Source of the DNA: Rouxiella sp. S1S-2
Lineage (GTDB): Bacteria > Pseudomonadota > Gammaproteobacteria > Enterobacterales > Enterobacteriaceae
Direction: 5' to 3'
Assembly (NCBI RefSeq): GCF_009208105.1
Contig: NZ_WFKL01000001.1
Location: 930,001 to 994,000 of the forward strand
DNA: 64,000 nt
Shown piece by piece: positions 1-8,927 of the stretch. The notes beneath the pieces were generated by a model, which made no database searches, had not been told where the DNA came from, and saw nothing but the letters and a program-made list of their open reading frames with translations. A program made the translations under genes and the position numbers. The stretch's first letter is position 1; each line of letters opens with the position of its first letter.

Positions 1-1
1 C

Positions 2-1216
2 CAAATTAATCAGCTAGCCAATAACATCATGCTAGAACCCATTGGCCGTAATACCGCCCCTGCGATTACGCTAGCGGCATTACACGCGATCAAAAATGGG
101 CAAGACCCGTTATTACTGGTGCTGGCTGCCGACCACGTCATCGAAAATCCTGAGGCTTTTCATAAGGCGGTGCAGGGAGCCATTCCTTTTGCCGAGCAGG
201 GAAAGTTAGTCACTTTCGGGATTGTAGCGACCAGCCCAGAGACCGGCTATGGCTATATTCAACGCGGCATGGCGTTCAGCAGTGACGCCGTTCCTGCCTA
301 TCGAGTACAGCGTTTTGTAGAAAAGCCGTTGCTGGCAACCGCACTGGAATATCTTGAAAGCGGTGAATATTACTGGAACAGTGGCATGTTTCTGTTTGGC
401 GCCAAACGTTTTCTGCAGGAGATGGAAATATTCCGTCCAGATATCGTTGCGGCCTGCCGTAAATCTATTGAAACCGCTCAAGCCGATCCTCAGCAAGATT
501 TTATACGCGTTGATGCCGCCTCGTTTATTGCCTGTCCCGATGAGTCTGTTGACTACGCGGTAATGGAAAAGACCTCGGATGCCATTGTTGTCCCTCTCGA
601 TGCTGGCTGGAGTGACGTAGGGTCATGGTCTGCACTGTGGGATGTGAATAATAAAAACGATCAGGGCAATGCCCTCATTGGCGATGTATTTACTCATAAC
701 GCCGCCAACTGCTATATCAAGTCCGATGAGAAACTGGTGGCAGCCATTGGCGTCGATAACCTGGTCATCGTTAATACTAAGGATGCGGTGCTGGTTATTG
801 ATAAATCCCAGGTTCAGGACGTTAAAAAGGTCGTGGAGTTTTTGAAAAAAAACCAGCGCCGTGAATATCGACTGCATCGTGAGTCTTATAGCCCGTGGGG
901 ACATAACGATAAAGTGGTTAATGCGCCACGATATAACGTTAATCGTATTACGGTGAAACCAGGAGGGAAATTTTCGCTGCAAATGCACCACCACCGCACC
1001 GAGCATTGGGTCATTCTCTCCGGTACCGCCAAAGTGAGCCTCGAAGATAAAACCTATTTTCTGACTGAAAACCAATCAACTTTTATTCCGATTGGCACCC
1101 AGCATACCTTGGAAAACCCGGGGAAAATTCCGTTAGAGCTGCTTGAAGTCCAGTCAGGCTCCTATTTGGGCGATGACGACATTATCCGTATTTCGGACCT
1201 TCATGAACATTTCTAA
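2..1216 (+). CDS. manC: Mannose-1-phosphate guanylyltransferase / mannose-6-phosphate isomerase, 5'-partial
   Basis: This enzyme makes GDP-mannose from mannose-1-phosphate and GTP for polysaccharide synthesis. The frame is open to the window edge and reads straight through an internal ATG at 29 (QINQLANNIMLEPIGRNTAPA), so the real start lies upstream. ManC is usually about 470-480 residues, so roughly 75 N-terminal residues including the nucleotide-binding signature are missing. Visible parts are the nucleotidyltransferase core (LEPIGRNTAPA, VEKP, YYWNSGMFLF) and a C-terminal cupin with the metal-binding segment KPGGKFSLQMHHHRTEHW, the type II phosphomannose isomerase domain. manB follows after 12 bp, so the two are probably co-transcribed. 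Family assignment is secure; the locus could be called cpsB, and which polysaccharide it serves cannot be read from the window. Confidence 0.95.
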   Translation, partial: QINQLANNIMLEPIGRNTAPAITLAALHAIKNGQDPLLLVLAADHVIENPEAFHKAVQGAIPFAEQGKLVTFGIVATSPETGYGYIQRGMAFSSDAVPAYRVQRFVEKPLLATALEYLESGEYYWNSGMFLFGAKRFLQEMEIFRPDIVAACRKSIETAQADPQQDFIRVDAASFIACPDESVDYAVMEKTSDAIVVPLDAGWSDVGSWSALWDVNNKNDQGNALIGDVFTHNAANCYIKSDEKLVAAIGVDNLVIVNTKDAVLVIDKSQVQDVKKVVEFLKKNQRREYRLHRESYSPWGHNDKVVNAPRYNVNRITVKPGGKFSLQMHHHRTEHWVILSGTAKVSLEDKTYFLTENQSTFIPIGTQHTLENPGKIPLELLEVQSGSYLGDDDIIRISDLHEHF

Positions 1217-1228
1217 CGGGGATACAAC

Positions 1229-2605
1229 ATGTCAGCTAAATTAACCTGCTTCAAGGCCTATGACATTCGCGGTGAACTGGGTGTCGAGTTAAATGAAGAG
1301 ATTGCTTACCGAATCGGCCGCGCCTACGGTGAGTACTTAAAGCCTAAAAGAATCGTGGTAGGCGGAGATGTAAGGTTAACCAGTGAGGCGCTGAAATTAG
1401 CCGTAGCGAGAGGACTACGGGATGCAGGAACGGACGTAGTCGACATAGGCGTATCGGGCACTGAAGAAATTTATTTCGCCACCTCTTATCTAAATGTGGA
1501 TGGCGGTATCGAAGTGACTGCCAGCCATAATCCAATGAATTACAATGGCATGAAGTTAGTCCGAGAGAGTTCAAAACCGATTAGCGGTGATACGGGTTTA
1601 CGTGATATCCAACGGCTAGCGGAAGAAAATAATTTTATTCCCATCGAGGAGAATAAGCGTGGTTATTACGAGACGCTGTCGGTGCTCGATGCCTATGTTG
1701 ATAAAGTGCTCAGCTATGTGGATTTAAACAATTTCAATCGCCCTTTAAAACTGGTTATTAACTCGGGTAACGGTGCAGCAGGACACGTCGTTGATGCTAT
1801 CGAGCAGCGCTTTATACAGGCAGGTAAAGCGGTTGAGTTTATCAAGGTACATCATCACCCAGACGGCAATTTTCCTAATGGTATTCCTAATCCACTATTG
1901 CCTGAATGTCGTCAGGATACGACGGATGCCATTATTAAGCATCAGGCGGATATGGGAATAGCCTTTGATGGTGACTTTGACCGCTGCTTCCTGTTTGACG
2001 ACGAGGGGGAGTTTATCGAGGGTTATTACATTGTTGGTTTACTGGCGGATGCCTTTCTCGAGAAATACCCCGGCTCACGGATTATTCACGACCCACGTTT
2101 GAGCTGGAATACCATTGATATTGTCACTCAGGCTGGGGGAACGCCGGTGATGTCAAAAACCGGACACGCCTTTATCAAAGAGCGCATGCGCGAGGAAGAT
2201 GCCGTTTACGGCGGCGAGATGAGTGCTCATCATTATTTTCGCGACTTCGCCTACTGCGACAGTGGGATGATCCCTTGGCTTGTCGTGACCGAATTGCTGC
2301 ATATAAAAGGCAAATCTCTGCGACAGTTAGTTAACGATCGGGTTATCGCCTATCCGGCCTCAGGGGAAATAAACAGCAAGCTAAGTTACCCGGACCGGGC
2401 TATTTTGCGCGTGTTGGCGGTTTATGAGAAAGAAGCTTTAAAGGTTGACTATACCGACGGCATTAGTCTGGAGTTTGACGATTGGCGTTTTAACCTGCGC
2501 AGCTCAAATACGGAGCCAGTTGTTCGCCTAAATGTTGAGTCACGGGCCAACACAGCGTTAATGAATGAGCAAACCGAGAGAATTATTTCTATTCTTCGAG
2601 ACTGA
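1229..2605 (+). CDS. manB: Phosphomannomutase
   Basis: Converts mannose-6-phosphate to mannose-1-phosphate, the substrate of ManC, in the cytoplasm. At 458 residues it has the usual ManB/CpsG length. The N-terminal [11 protein letters not shown] motif, the phosphoserine loop TASHNP (residues 97-102, Ser99), the Mg-binding loop DGDFDR (247-252), the sugar-recognition segment [10 protein letters not shown] and the C-terminal phosphate-binding loop [16 protein letters not shown] are all present, so the enzyme should be active. It starts 12 bp after manC, preceded by a GGGG-type ribosome-binding site. The pair supplies GDP-mannose to the glycosyltransferase encoded downstream and to genes left of the window. 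Equivalent names are cpsG and rfbK. Confidence 0.95.
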   Translation: MSAKLTCFKAYDIRGELGVELNEEIAYRIGRAYGEYLKPKRIVVGGDVRLTSEALKLAVARGLRDAGTDVVDIGVSGTEEIYFATSYLNVDGGIEVTASHNPMNYNGMKLVRESSKPISGDTGLRDIQRLAEENNFIPIEENKRGYYETLSVLDAYVDKVLSYVDLNNFNRPLKLVINSGNGAAGHVVDAIEQRFIQAGKAVEFIKVHHHPDGNFPNGIPNPLLPECRQDTTDAIIKHQADMGIAFDGDFDRCFLFDDEGEFIEGYYIVGLLADAFLEKYPGSRIIHDPRLSWNTIDIVTQAGGTPVMSKTGHAFIKERMREEDAVYGGEMSAHHYFRDFAYCDSGMIPWLVVTELLHIKGKSLRQLVNDRVIAYPASGEINSKLSYPDRAILRVLAVYEKEALKVDYTDGISLEFDDWRFNLRSSNTEPVVRLNVESRANTALMNEQTERIISILRD

Positions 2606-2788
2606 CCTACTGAATCTATTTTTGAAATCAGTCTGTCTTTATGACAATTAATCAGGGTTTTTAATTCAGTTGCACAGCGATTTTATTAAAAAATAAAAAC
2701 AAGCCAAGATGATGTTCTGGCGGTTAATCCTTTGCGGATATTTACCGTAGATCGTTGCTTTGTGCTTTATTATAAAAAAGGAATAATA

Positions 2789-3943
2789 ATGTTACGAAAT
2801 GTCAACGTTGGCATTGTTGCTGACTGGTTAGTCACTTTTGCAGGTTCTGAAAAAGTTATTGCCGAATTTATTAACCTTTATCCTCAGTCAGAGATTTATT
2901 CTGTAGTAGATTTTCTCTCTGATGAGTCAAGGCTTCTATTTAATGATAAGAAAGCCACCACTTCTTTTATTCAGCGACTGCCAAAAGCAAAAGGAAGCTA
3001 TCAGCAGTACCTGCCATTAATGCCCTTGGCAATAGAGCAACTGGATGTGACCGGGCACGACATTATTTTATCCAGCAGTCACGCCGTCGCAAAAGGCGTG
3101 CTGACAGGACCGGACCAGCTGCATATCAGCTATGTACATTCACCGATACGCTATGCCTGGGACTTTCAGCATCAATATCTGCGCGAGGCTGGACTGACTA
3201 AATGCCTTAAAGGGAAACTGGCGCGCCTATTCTTACACAAAATAAGGCTTTGGGATTATCGCACGGCCAACGGCGTTGACCATTTTATCGCTAACTCGCA
3301 GTTTATTGCCCGCCGAATCAGAAAAGTGTACGGCCGTCACGCAGACGTGATTTACCCGCCGGTAGACGTTAATAATTTTACCCTGCAGGAGGATAAAGAA
3401 GATTTCTATCTTACTGCCTCACGGATGGTGCCTTATAAACGTATTGATCTCATTGTCGAAGCCTTTACCCAAATGCCTGACAAAAAATTGGTGGTTATCG
3501 GGGATGGCTCAGAGATGGCCAAAATTAAAGCCAAAGCCGGCCCGAACGTAGAGATCCTCGGCTATCAGCCAAACGCAGTGATGCAGGACTACATGCGGCG
3601 TGCGAAGGCCTTTGTCTTTGCAGCAGAGGAAGATTTTGGAATAACGCCGGTTGAAGCCCAGGCCTGTGGCACGCCAGTGATTGCATTTGGCAAGGGGGGA
3701 GCACTCGAAACGATCAGACCCTACGGTGAGCAAAATCCGACGGGCGTTTTCTTTAGCATGCAAACAGTAGCTTCGCTGAACGAGGCGGTGCAACATTTTG
3801 AGGCAGTACGCGACGCAATCACACCGCAAAACTGCCGTAATAATGCCTTAAGATTTTCAGCAGAACGCTTTAAATTGGAAATAGATACATTTATCAAAGA
3901 GAAGTGGTTAGCATTTAATAATAATAAAAAGGTTGTTTATTAG
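2789..3943 (+). CDS. GT4-family glycosyltransferase, probably a mannosyltransferase
   Basis: A 384-residue GT-B fold glycosyltransferase. The C-terminal half carries the group 1/family 4 pattern: ASRMVPYKRIDLIVEAF, VVIGDG, ILGYQP and the donor-binding AEEDFGITPVEAQACGTPVIAFGKGG with the paired glutamates of E-x7-E. The N-terminal half (GIVADWLVTFAGSEKVI, YVHSPIRYAWD) resembles WbaZ/WbdC-type O-antigen mannosyltransferases. An upstream in-frame ATG at 2732 exists, but the ATG at 2789 is preferred because it follows a purine-rich AAAAAGGAA and gives the family's normal start. It lies 183 bp after manB, so it may have its own promoter. With manC-manB alongside, transfer of mannose from GDP-mannose is the best inference; the acceptor and linkage are unknown. 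Confidence 0.8.
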   Translation: MLRNVNVGIVADWLVTFAGSEKVIAEFINLYPQSEIYSVVDFLSDESRLLFNDKKATTSFIQRLPKAKGSYQQYLPLMPLAIEQLDVTGHDIILSSSHAVAKGVLTGPDQLHISYVHSPIRYAWDFQHQYLREAGLTKCLKGKLARLFLHKIRLWDYRTANGVDHFIANSQFIARRIRKVYGRHADVIYPPVDVNNFTLQEDKEDFYLTASRMVPYKRIDLIVEAFTQMPDKKLVVIGDGSEMAKIKAKAGPNVEILGYQPNAVMQDYMRRAKAFVFAAEEDFGITPVEAQACGTPVIAFGKGGALETIRPYGEQNPTGVFFSMQTVASLNEAVQHFEAVRDAITPQNCRNNALRFSAERFKLEIDTFIKEKWLAFNNNKKVVY

Positions 3944-3985
3944 GTTATTACAGTTTAACAGTCTGGTTTTTACCGCAGCGTGTAG

Positions 3986-4009
3986 ACACCGCTCTAAATA
4001 GAGCGGTGT
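3986..4009. terminator. Inverted repeat between convergent genes
   Basis: A perfect 10-bp stem (ACACCGCTCT / AGAGCGGTGT) with a 4-base loop sits between the convergent glycosyltransferase and PAP2 genes. Neither side has a strong T tract, so termination in either direction is likely but not certain. Confidence 0.55.
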
Positions 4010-4018
4010 TGATACTGA

Positions 4019-4636
4019 TTAATGAAGTTCCGCCAACAGCCTTGCTCGAGTCCAGGCGGGATGACCAGTAACATGTTCTGCGAGTTGCTCAATCATATTT
4101 TGCGTAGTGGCTTTTTTGCCGGTGCTAAGCAAAATAATCGGCAATATTAATAATACAGCAAGCTGTGGCAGCGTGAATGCCTGAACCTTTTGATGGCGGT
4201 TGGCAAACAAAAACAGGCTGCTGGCGCTGATACCTAAAATCAAACCGGTAATCACTTCGCTCGGTGAGTGCGCCTGCAGCATAACCCGGCTGATGCCAAT
4301 TAATACGGGCAGTAGGAAACCAAGAGTGACCATGGTGCGATGGATACCACGGCGATAGCCACCGGTGAGCAACCAGAGTAAAACGGGCCATACCGTCGCT
4401 GACATCGTGGTGTGCCCGCTAAACCCGGTAAAATTATAGGTCGCACTGCCCATACCCCAGGCGAGAAAAATAAATTTTGAGATACTGACGATTAAGCCGG
4501 TGATTCCAAAAGTAAATAACCAGGCCCATGGTGTTAAACGACCCGTTACTTTCCATGCCATAAATAAAGCAATAATAACCCCAGTCGGCAATAACAGCAT
4601 GCTATCGCCAAAATAAGTCAGGCTATTCCAAGACAA
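4019..4636 (-). CDS. PAP2-family membrane phosphatase
   Basis: A 205-residue integral membrane protein with about six hydrophobic segments, of the phosphatidic acid phosphatase type 2 superfamily. Conserved pieces are GFSGHTTMSATVW (motif 2, SGH at 73-75) and SRVMLQAHSPSE (motif 3, Ser116-Arg117 and His123). The first motif (K-x6-RP) is degenerate around Lys54, and the usual Asp of motif 3 is Glu127. The start is a TTG, with AAGGGGAAT about 8 bases upstream. Members of this family often dephosphorylate lipid or polyprenyl phosphates, and its position beside a polysaccharide locus suggests lipid-carrier or lipid A metabolism, but this is inference. It is convergent with the glycosyltransferase. 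Confidence 0.75.
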   Translation of the reverse strand: MSWNSLTYFGDSMLLLPTGVIIALFMAWKVTGRLTPWAWLFTFGITGLIVSISKFIFLAWGMGSATYNFTGFSGHTTMSATVWPVLLWLLTGGYRRGIHRTMVTLGFLLPVLIGISRVMLQAHSPSEVITGLILGISASSLFLFANRHQKVQAFTLPQLAVLLILPIILLSTGKKATTQNMIEQLAEHVTGHPAWTRARLLAELH

Positions 4637-4828
4637 TAGGATTCCCCTTAATTAATTCTAACTTTTTGTTTAAAAAGGCCTAGTAATAATTAAGGAGTGT
4701 ACCAGCAGGCGGGCGGTGAGCGATAGCTAAATTGTCTCCGCCCGACCTAAGATAAATCATAATTTATCGGTAATATTCTTTTTGTTTATCTTTGATTAAA
4801 TAGTGAGCAAGGTGTTGTCGGGGAAAGA

Positions 4829-5303
4829 TTACAAGGCATCGGCAATAGCCTGACCCAATTGAAGGTTATACCTGTGCCGCCAAGGTCGCCGGTTAATGGC
4901 GCATTATCCACACCAAGACTTAACACCTTTTCAATCGCCTGCAGTATCTCGGCACCTGCCTCAGAATAGCCAAGATGCTCAAGCATCATGCCACCGCACT
5001 GGATTTGCCCAATGGGATTGGCAATACCTTTTCCTGCAATGTCGGGCGCCGAGCCGTGCACTGGTTCAAACAGGCTTGGGAAGTTACCTTCAGGATTAAT
5101 GTTGGCCGAAGGTGCTATCCCGATGGTGCGCGATGCGCGTCATCACCGTTTCCTGAATGACCACTTCTCTGTCCGTGTTTGGAAACATTATCCCGGCAAC
5201 CTTTTCTATCACTTTAACGCCTTCCGGCATGACTTCTTTACCGATACCGTCGCCGGTAATCACGGCAATTTTATGTTTTTTATCAGAGATCTTGAGGGCC
5301 TCT
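4829..5303 (-). pseudogene. Remnant of tartrate / D-malate dehydrogenase (DmlA-like)
   Basis: A decayed NAD-dependent beta-hydroxyacid oxidative decarboxylase. On the minus strand the N-terminus reads KIAVITGDGIGKEVMPEG and runs to about VVIQETVMTRIA. The family's middle region (over 200 residues) is missing, and after a frame change the C-terminus resumes as INPEGNFPSLFEPVHGSAPD and continues through GKGIANPIGQI. A second lesion, a one-base deletion in the codons for TFNLGQAIADAL near 4860, shifts the last residues out of frame before the TAA at 4829. No start codon remains, and the frame closes just upstream of about 5303. The remnant abuts a divergent LysR remnant, the usual arrangement of dmlR-dmlA, so the pair decayed together. 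It cannot make an active enzyme. Confidence 0.85.
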
Positions 5304-5313
5304 TATCATTATC

Positions 5314-5873
5314 GGGCGGAGTTACATCATTAATAAGATACTCAGTCAGGACCACGCGCAAGCTGCAATTAACGCTCGAAGGCGAACGCTACGTTGATGT
5401 TAATCAAATTGACGAGCTGGAGAGTGTCGCGTCGAACAGTACGGGGCGCCGACCAGCGTGGCGAGTCTTGCTCACCATAACTGCATCGTGCTGCGCCAGT
5501 TTGATGGCGATTACGCAGTCTGGCGCTTTACCAAAGAGGGTAAGGAATACGTGCAAAAGGTGAGGGGAGATTTATCGAGTAACGACGGTGAAACGGGGGG
5601 GATTACGCGCTGGACGGACATGGGATTATCCTTCGCTCAGGGTGGGACATTCAAAATAATCTACAGCAGGATGAGTTAATCCCGCTGCTCACGGACTATC
5701 ACGCGCCAGAGGCAGATATTTACGCGGTGTATACTTACAGAAAGCATGTACTCGCGCGTATCAGCGTTTTTATTCATTATCTCAAGCAGCATCTTGGACA
5801 TAATCCGCGAATGAAGGAAAATCGTCGAGGTTTTCACCCTTTCGCTTTAAAAAACATCACTCAGGCGCGCTAA
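5314..5873 (+). pseudogene. Remnant of LysR-family regulator (DmlR/TtdR-like)
   Basis: Fragments of a LysR regulator divergent from the dehydrogenase remnant. The first piece covers the end of the helix-turn-helix wing and linker (RTTRKLQLTLEGERYV, then DELESVASNS). After a deletion and frame change near 5430 the effector domain resumes (QYGAPTSVASLAHHNCIVLR, WRF, GDLSSNDGE). A further frame change near 5600 leads to ALDGHGIILR, LPEADIYAVY-like DYHAPEADIYAVYTYRKH and the terminal VFIHYLKQHLGH, ending at TAA 5871. The DNA-binding helix and the first half of the effector domain are missing. In intact genomes this regulator activates the adjacent dmlA for D-malate or tartrate use; here neither gene is functional. 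Confidence 0.8.
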
Positions 5874-5935
5874 GCCACTAATCTGTAAAAAAGCCGTTGA
5901 CGACACAGGGCCAATACGGTTTAATGCGCCCCGTT

Positions 5936-6011
5936 GCCCGGATAGCTCAGTCGGTAGAGCAAGGGATTGAAAATCCCTGTGTCCTTGGTTCGATTCCGAG
6001 TCCGGGCACCA
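5936..6011 (+). tRNA. tRNA-Phe (anticodon GAA)
   Basis: A complete 76-nt cloverleaf: acceptor stem GCCCGGA / TCCGGGC, D-arm with TAGCTCAGTCGG, anticodon stem GGGAT / ATCCC around TTGAAAA (anticodon GAA), T-loop GGTTCGATTCC, and an encoded CCA end. In E. coli the tRNA-Phe gene pheV lies close to speC and is a common site for island integration. In this window speC is about 49 kb away. No integrase gene follows it. Confidence 0.97.
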
Positions 6012-6121
6012 TCATTCATACAGCGTGGGTCAGAGAAAGCTTCTGACTGGCGTGAGAAAGTTGGTGTTAGAATCTACTTTAAACTAAATAAAAGCACTCA
6101 AGATTAACCATCAACTTCAAG

Positions 6122-6152
6122 AAGGGGACCTTTAAACGGGTTCCCTTTTTTT
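6122..6152 (+). terminator. Rho-independent terminator downstream of tRNA-Phe
   Basis: A stem GGGGACC / GGTTCCC with one G-T pair and an 8-base loop is followed by seven T residues. It lies about 110 bp past the CCA end of the tRNA on the same strand and probably ends that transcript. Confidence 0.75.
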
Positions 6153-6840
6153 GTTGTCCGTCATCCTCACAGTCAATACCCACAAAGTCAATACACGTAA
6201 GACGTTAGATTTAAGCCTCGCTACCTTCATCTCTAACGACAAAGGGGTTTAAAAAAGCCATGGGCGATGAAGACACCAGGCCGGATCCCGATTTTCCGCA
6301 GCAGTCACTGCCTGAAGCACATGATATTGCCCCTGAAGATGGACTAAAACATCACAGTCAAAAGCGAATGTAGCCTGTGTTCGACATGAGCCCCAGCTAC
6401 CTGAAGAGTTGTCCCCGTTATACGGCCGATCATTGCTAAAGAACAGGCAACTAAAATTTTTAAAATAATATCGACAATTTTTCAAAAGAACCGACCGACA
6501 AATAATATGAGATTTTTGTAACATAAGCGTTAAAAAAATTAGTGATAACTTATCATCCGCCTGAGGTTTGGCTTTCGGTTTTTTTATCCAATATAAAAAC
6601 ATTTAAGAACTCAGTCTAGCACGACAGGATTTAAGCTGTATCACGCTGAATTGGGACGTTTAGCTCGACTTTCATTTTTTGTAAAATATAAATATTACGC
6701 GTTTTTGTTTAAGATAACCTAAAAAATATCATTTAGACGTAAATAGGGCTTAACATTGATCATTATTCAATCAGGCGATGAGTGAGGATAGGTACTTTGG
6801 GAAATAAACCTTATTTTTTGGCTAAGAATAAAAACGATGT
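6153..6840. other. Gene-poor AT-rich stretch after tRNA-Phe
   Basis: No recognisable gene. The only in-frame text of note is a 37-codon stretch at 6260-6373 on the plus strand, rich in Asp, Glu and Pro (PDPDFPQQSLPEAHDIAPED), which looks like the tail of a lost gene rather than a complete one. The 117-codon open frame on the minus strand (6249-6602) has no ribosome-binding site and no family features. The region is the kind of scarred sequence often left beside a tRNA integration site, but no direct repeat of the tRNA end was found. Confidence 0.5.
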
Positions 6841-7233
6841 TTAGATTTTTAAGTCGTTTCTGGCACTTAGCAGCTCGGCGAAGAGTTTGTTAAATTCATC
6901 AACTTTGGCGCGCAGATCGGCCATGTGACGCTCTTTTTCTGATTCAGGAAGATAGGCGAAAAGCTTGAGTAGCTCGAGCTCACGCTCTGAAAGTGGCGGG
7001 GTCAATGCTTCGATAGGCGTCGGTGAATACTCGCTGTCACCATATAAGATCCACGTAGGTGAACACTTTAGCGCCTTGGCCAGTGCAAAAAGATTTTTGC
7101 CTCCTGGCGTTGTATCACAGCTTTCCCACTGCGAAATTGTGACGTGTGAAACCTTCACCGCCAAAGCAAGATTGCGTTGGGTGTGTTTCAGCTCTTTCCG
7201 TCGCAATTTAATGCGTTCACCGTGGTTCATCAT
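6841..7233 (-). CDS. XRE/Cro-CI family transcriptional regulator
   Basis: A 130-residue protein with an N-terminal helix-turn-helix of the lambda Cro/CI class at about residues 6-60 (RIKLRRKELKHTQRNLALAV, then VSHVTISQWE and ALKCSPTWILYG). The C-terminal 60 residues are charged and helical, without a LexA-type protease domain. This is the architecture of DicA-like or prophage-derived repressors. The start is an ATG with an adjacent second ATG and no good Shine-Dalgarno sequence, so expression may be weak. It stands alone in an AT-rich segment between tRNA-Phe and the SDR gene, which suggests a leftover from an integrated element. Its target is unknown. Confidence 0.8.
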   Translation of the reverse strand: MMNHGERIKLRRKELKHTQRNLALAVKVSHVTISQWESCDTTPGGKNLFALAKALKCSPTWILYGDSEYSPTPIEALTPPLSERELELLKLFAYLPESEKERHMADLRAKVDEFNKLFAELLSARNDLKI

Positions 7234-7811
7234 AATTGGATGATTCTAATTTTTATCGACTTAAATATCTCAAACACGATTTTTTAGGAAAAGCTAACAT
7301 GGGTTTTTTATTTAAAATCTAATTTTCCCATCGGTTTTCCTTCAATGAGATTGTGCTTGAGTGATAATAGCGCAGCGGATTCTTCCGTTTTATAGGGGGG
7401 GATTTGAAACTTGTGAGCTATTCGGTCCAGCTTTATACTTCAATATGGACCTTATTGGTTCAACAAGACAGGTGTATCGATAAAATGGTCAATTTAATAA
7501 TTTTGAATTAAGGTGCAATGGAATTTTGCAGTCGGCGGGGACGAAATCAACGAATTATTTATGAATATTATCCGGTTCTGATATTTCGGTTTAACAGAAG
7601 CTATCACACATTTAACGTTATGTTTATGCACCATGACGCAGGAGGCAGTTCCAAGAGAAAAGGTTACATCTTCCAACCAGTTATCTTCCGCGCCGTAGAG
7701 CCTTCTGTTTTCACTTTGAGCACCATAGAGTGCAAGAATTCCGTGATAGGGCTGGCAGACTTTCATGGTTTGGGCTTGAGACAGCGCATGCTCGCCGTGT
7801 GACATACGACA
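7234..7811. other. AT-rich interval without a recognised gene
   Basis: Holds overlapping open frames on both strands (7494-7805 minus, 103 codons; 7518-7802 plus, 94 codons). Neither has a convincing ribosome-binding site or resembles a known family, so no gene is called. The part near 7240 would contain the promoter and operator of the XRE regulator. Confidence 0.45.
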
Positions 7812-7846
7812 CCTGTATTTGCCTTAAAAGAGTTAACAAATACAGG
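7812..7846 (-). terminator. Stem-loop downstream of the SDR gene
   Basis: A perfect 10-bp inverted repeat (CCTGTATTTG / CAAATACAGG) with a 15-base loop lies about 57 bp past the stop of the minus-strand SDR gene. There is no strong T tract, so it may be a weak or Rho-assisted terminator. Confidence 0.5.
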
Positions 7847-7902
7847 CTGTAGGTTATTTATGCAGCATAATCCGCAAGTTAATTTGGCACAGGCGCTGTG
7901 GG

Positions 7903-8811
7903 TTATAGCGTTCCGGTACCGCCGTCAGAGCACCACACTTGGCCAGAAGCATAGCTGTTCTCGGCGCTGGCGAAGGTGACATATAACGATGCGATTTCAG
8001 CCGGTTGTCCCGGACGGGCCAGCGGAGCCTCTTCCCCAAACTTCTCTACTTTTTCCTGAGGCTGTCCGCCACAAACTTGAAGCGCGGTCCAGTAAGGTCC
8101 CGGTGCAACGGCGTTTACTCTTATGCCGTCTGGACCAAGCTGTTTTGCCAACGACTTGGTAAAGGCGACGATTGAAGCCTTAGTCTGCGCATAATCCAAC
8201 AAAATTTCGCTCGGTTTATACGCCTGCACTGAGGTGGTATTAATGATAGAAGCGCCGCGAGGCAGGTATTCCAGAGCAGCTTTGGTGATCCAGAACATGG
8301 CGTAGACGTTGGTTTTAAACGTCGCGTCGAAAGCCTCAGTGGTGAGGTCTTTAATGGATTTACAGAACTGCTGACGACCCGCATTGTTTACCAGAATGTC
8401 TAATCCGTCCAACGCCTGGGTAGCCTGTTTGACCAACTGCTGGCAAAACTTCTCTTCACGAATATCACCCGGAATGGCAACCGCCTTGCGGCCTTCTTCC
8501 TCAATTAATGCAATCACTTCTTTTGCATCCGACTCTTCTGCTGGAAGGTAGTTTATCGCAACGTCGGCCCCTTCGCGGGCATAAGCAATGGCAACCGCAC
8601 GGCCGATGCCGGAGTCTCCGCCAGTTATCAGCGCCTTGCGGCCTGCCAATTTTCCACTGCCTTGATAGGATTTTTCACCGTGGTCTGGGCGAGGAGACAT
8701 CTCGCTTGCCAGCCCCGGAAAGGGTTGTTTCTGCTTTTTAAAAGGCGGTACAGGATAAGAATCGGCATTACCCAAGACGTTTGCTGTGTCAGAATTTTGC
8801 TTGTTACTCAT
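7903..8811 (-). CDS. YghA-like short-chain dehydrogenase/reductase
   Basis: A 302-residue NAD(P)-dependent oxidoreductase. The cofactor loop TGGDSGIG is at 63-70, NNAG at 142-145, and the catalytic triad is Ser194, Tyr207 and Lys211 (YAQTK). The N-terminal extension of about 55 residues (FPGLASEMSPRPDHGEKSY) is the mark of the YghA/GsP39-type subgroup, often induced in stationary or osmotic stress. E. coli YghA is 294 residues and aligns along its length. AGGAG precedes the ATG. The pirin gene lies 116 bp upstream on the same strand. The physiological substrate is not predictable; aldehyde or alcohol conversion is usual. Confidence 0.9.
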   Translation of the reverse strand: MSNKQNSDTANVLGNADSYPVPPFKKQKQPFPGLASEMSPRPDHGEKSYQGSGKLAGRKALITGGDSGIGRAVAIAYAREGADVAINYLPAEESDAKEVIALIEEEGRKAVAIPGDIREEKFCQQLVKQATQALDGLDILVNNAGRQQFCKSIKDLTTEAFDATFKTNVYAMFWITKAALEYLPRGASIINTTSVQAYKPSEILLDYAQTKASIVAFTKSLAKQLGPDGIRVNAVAPGPYWTALQVCGGQPQEKVEKFGEEAPLARPGQPAEIASLYVTFASAENSYASGQVWCSDGGTGTL

Positions 8812-8927
8812 TATGTGCTCCTTCTATATTTACGTGAAACATAGATAAAGCCTAGGTCAAAAAATCACAGTTTTGAGTTTTTAGGATTGTTCTTCACAAA
8901 ACGGGCCTGGGTACCAACCGACAATTT

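Noticed and set aside
4988..5679. Long plus-strand open frames (191 and 73 codons) over the dml remnants
   Set aside because: They are chance frames across the two pseudogenes; only parts of them correspond to the LysR remnant.
6249..6602. 117-codon open frame on the minus strand after tRNA-Phe
   Set aside because: No ribosome-binding site, no domain, and composition like translated AT-rich non-coding DNA.
7494..7805. 103-codon minus-strand frame and overlapping 94-codon plus-strand frame
   Set aside because: Neither has a start signal or any family feature, and both occupy the same bases, so no gene could be supported.
6012..7900. Integrated phage or genomic island at tRNA-Phe
   Set aside because: No integrase, no repeat of the tRNA 3' end and only a single XRE gene were found; decay is possible but not demonstrable.
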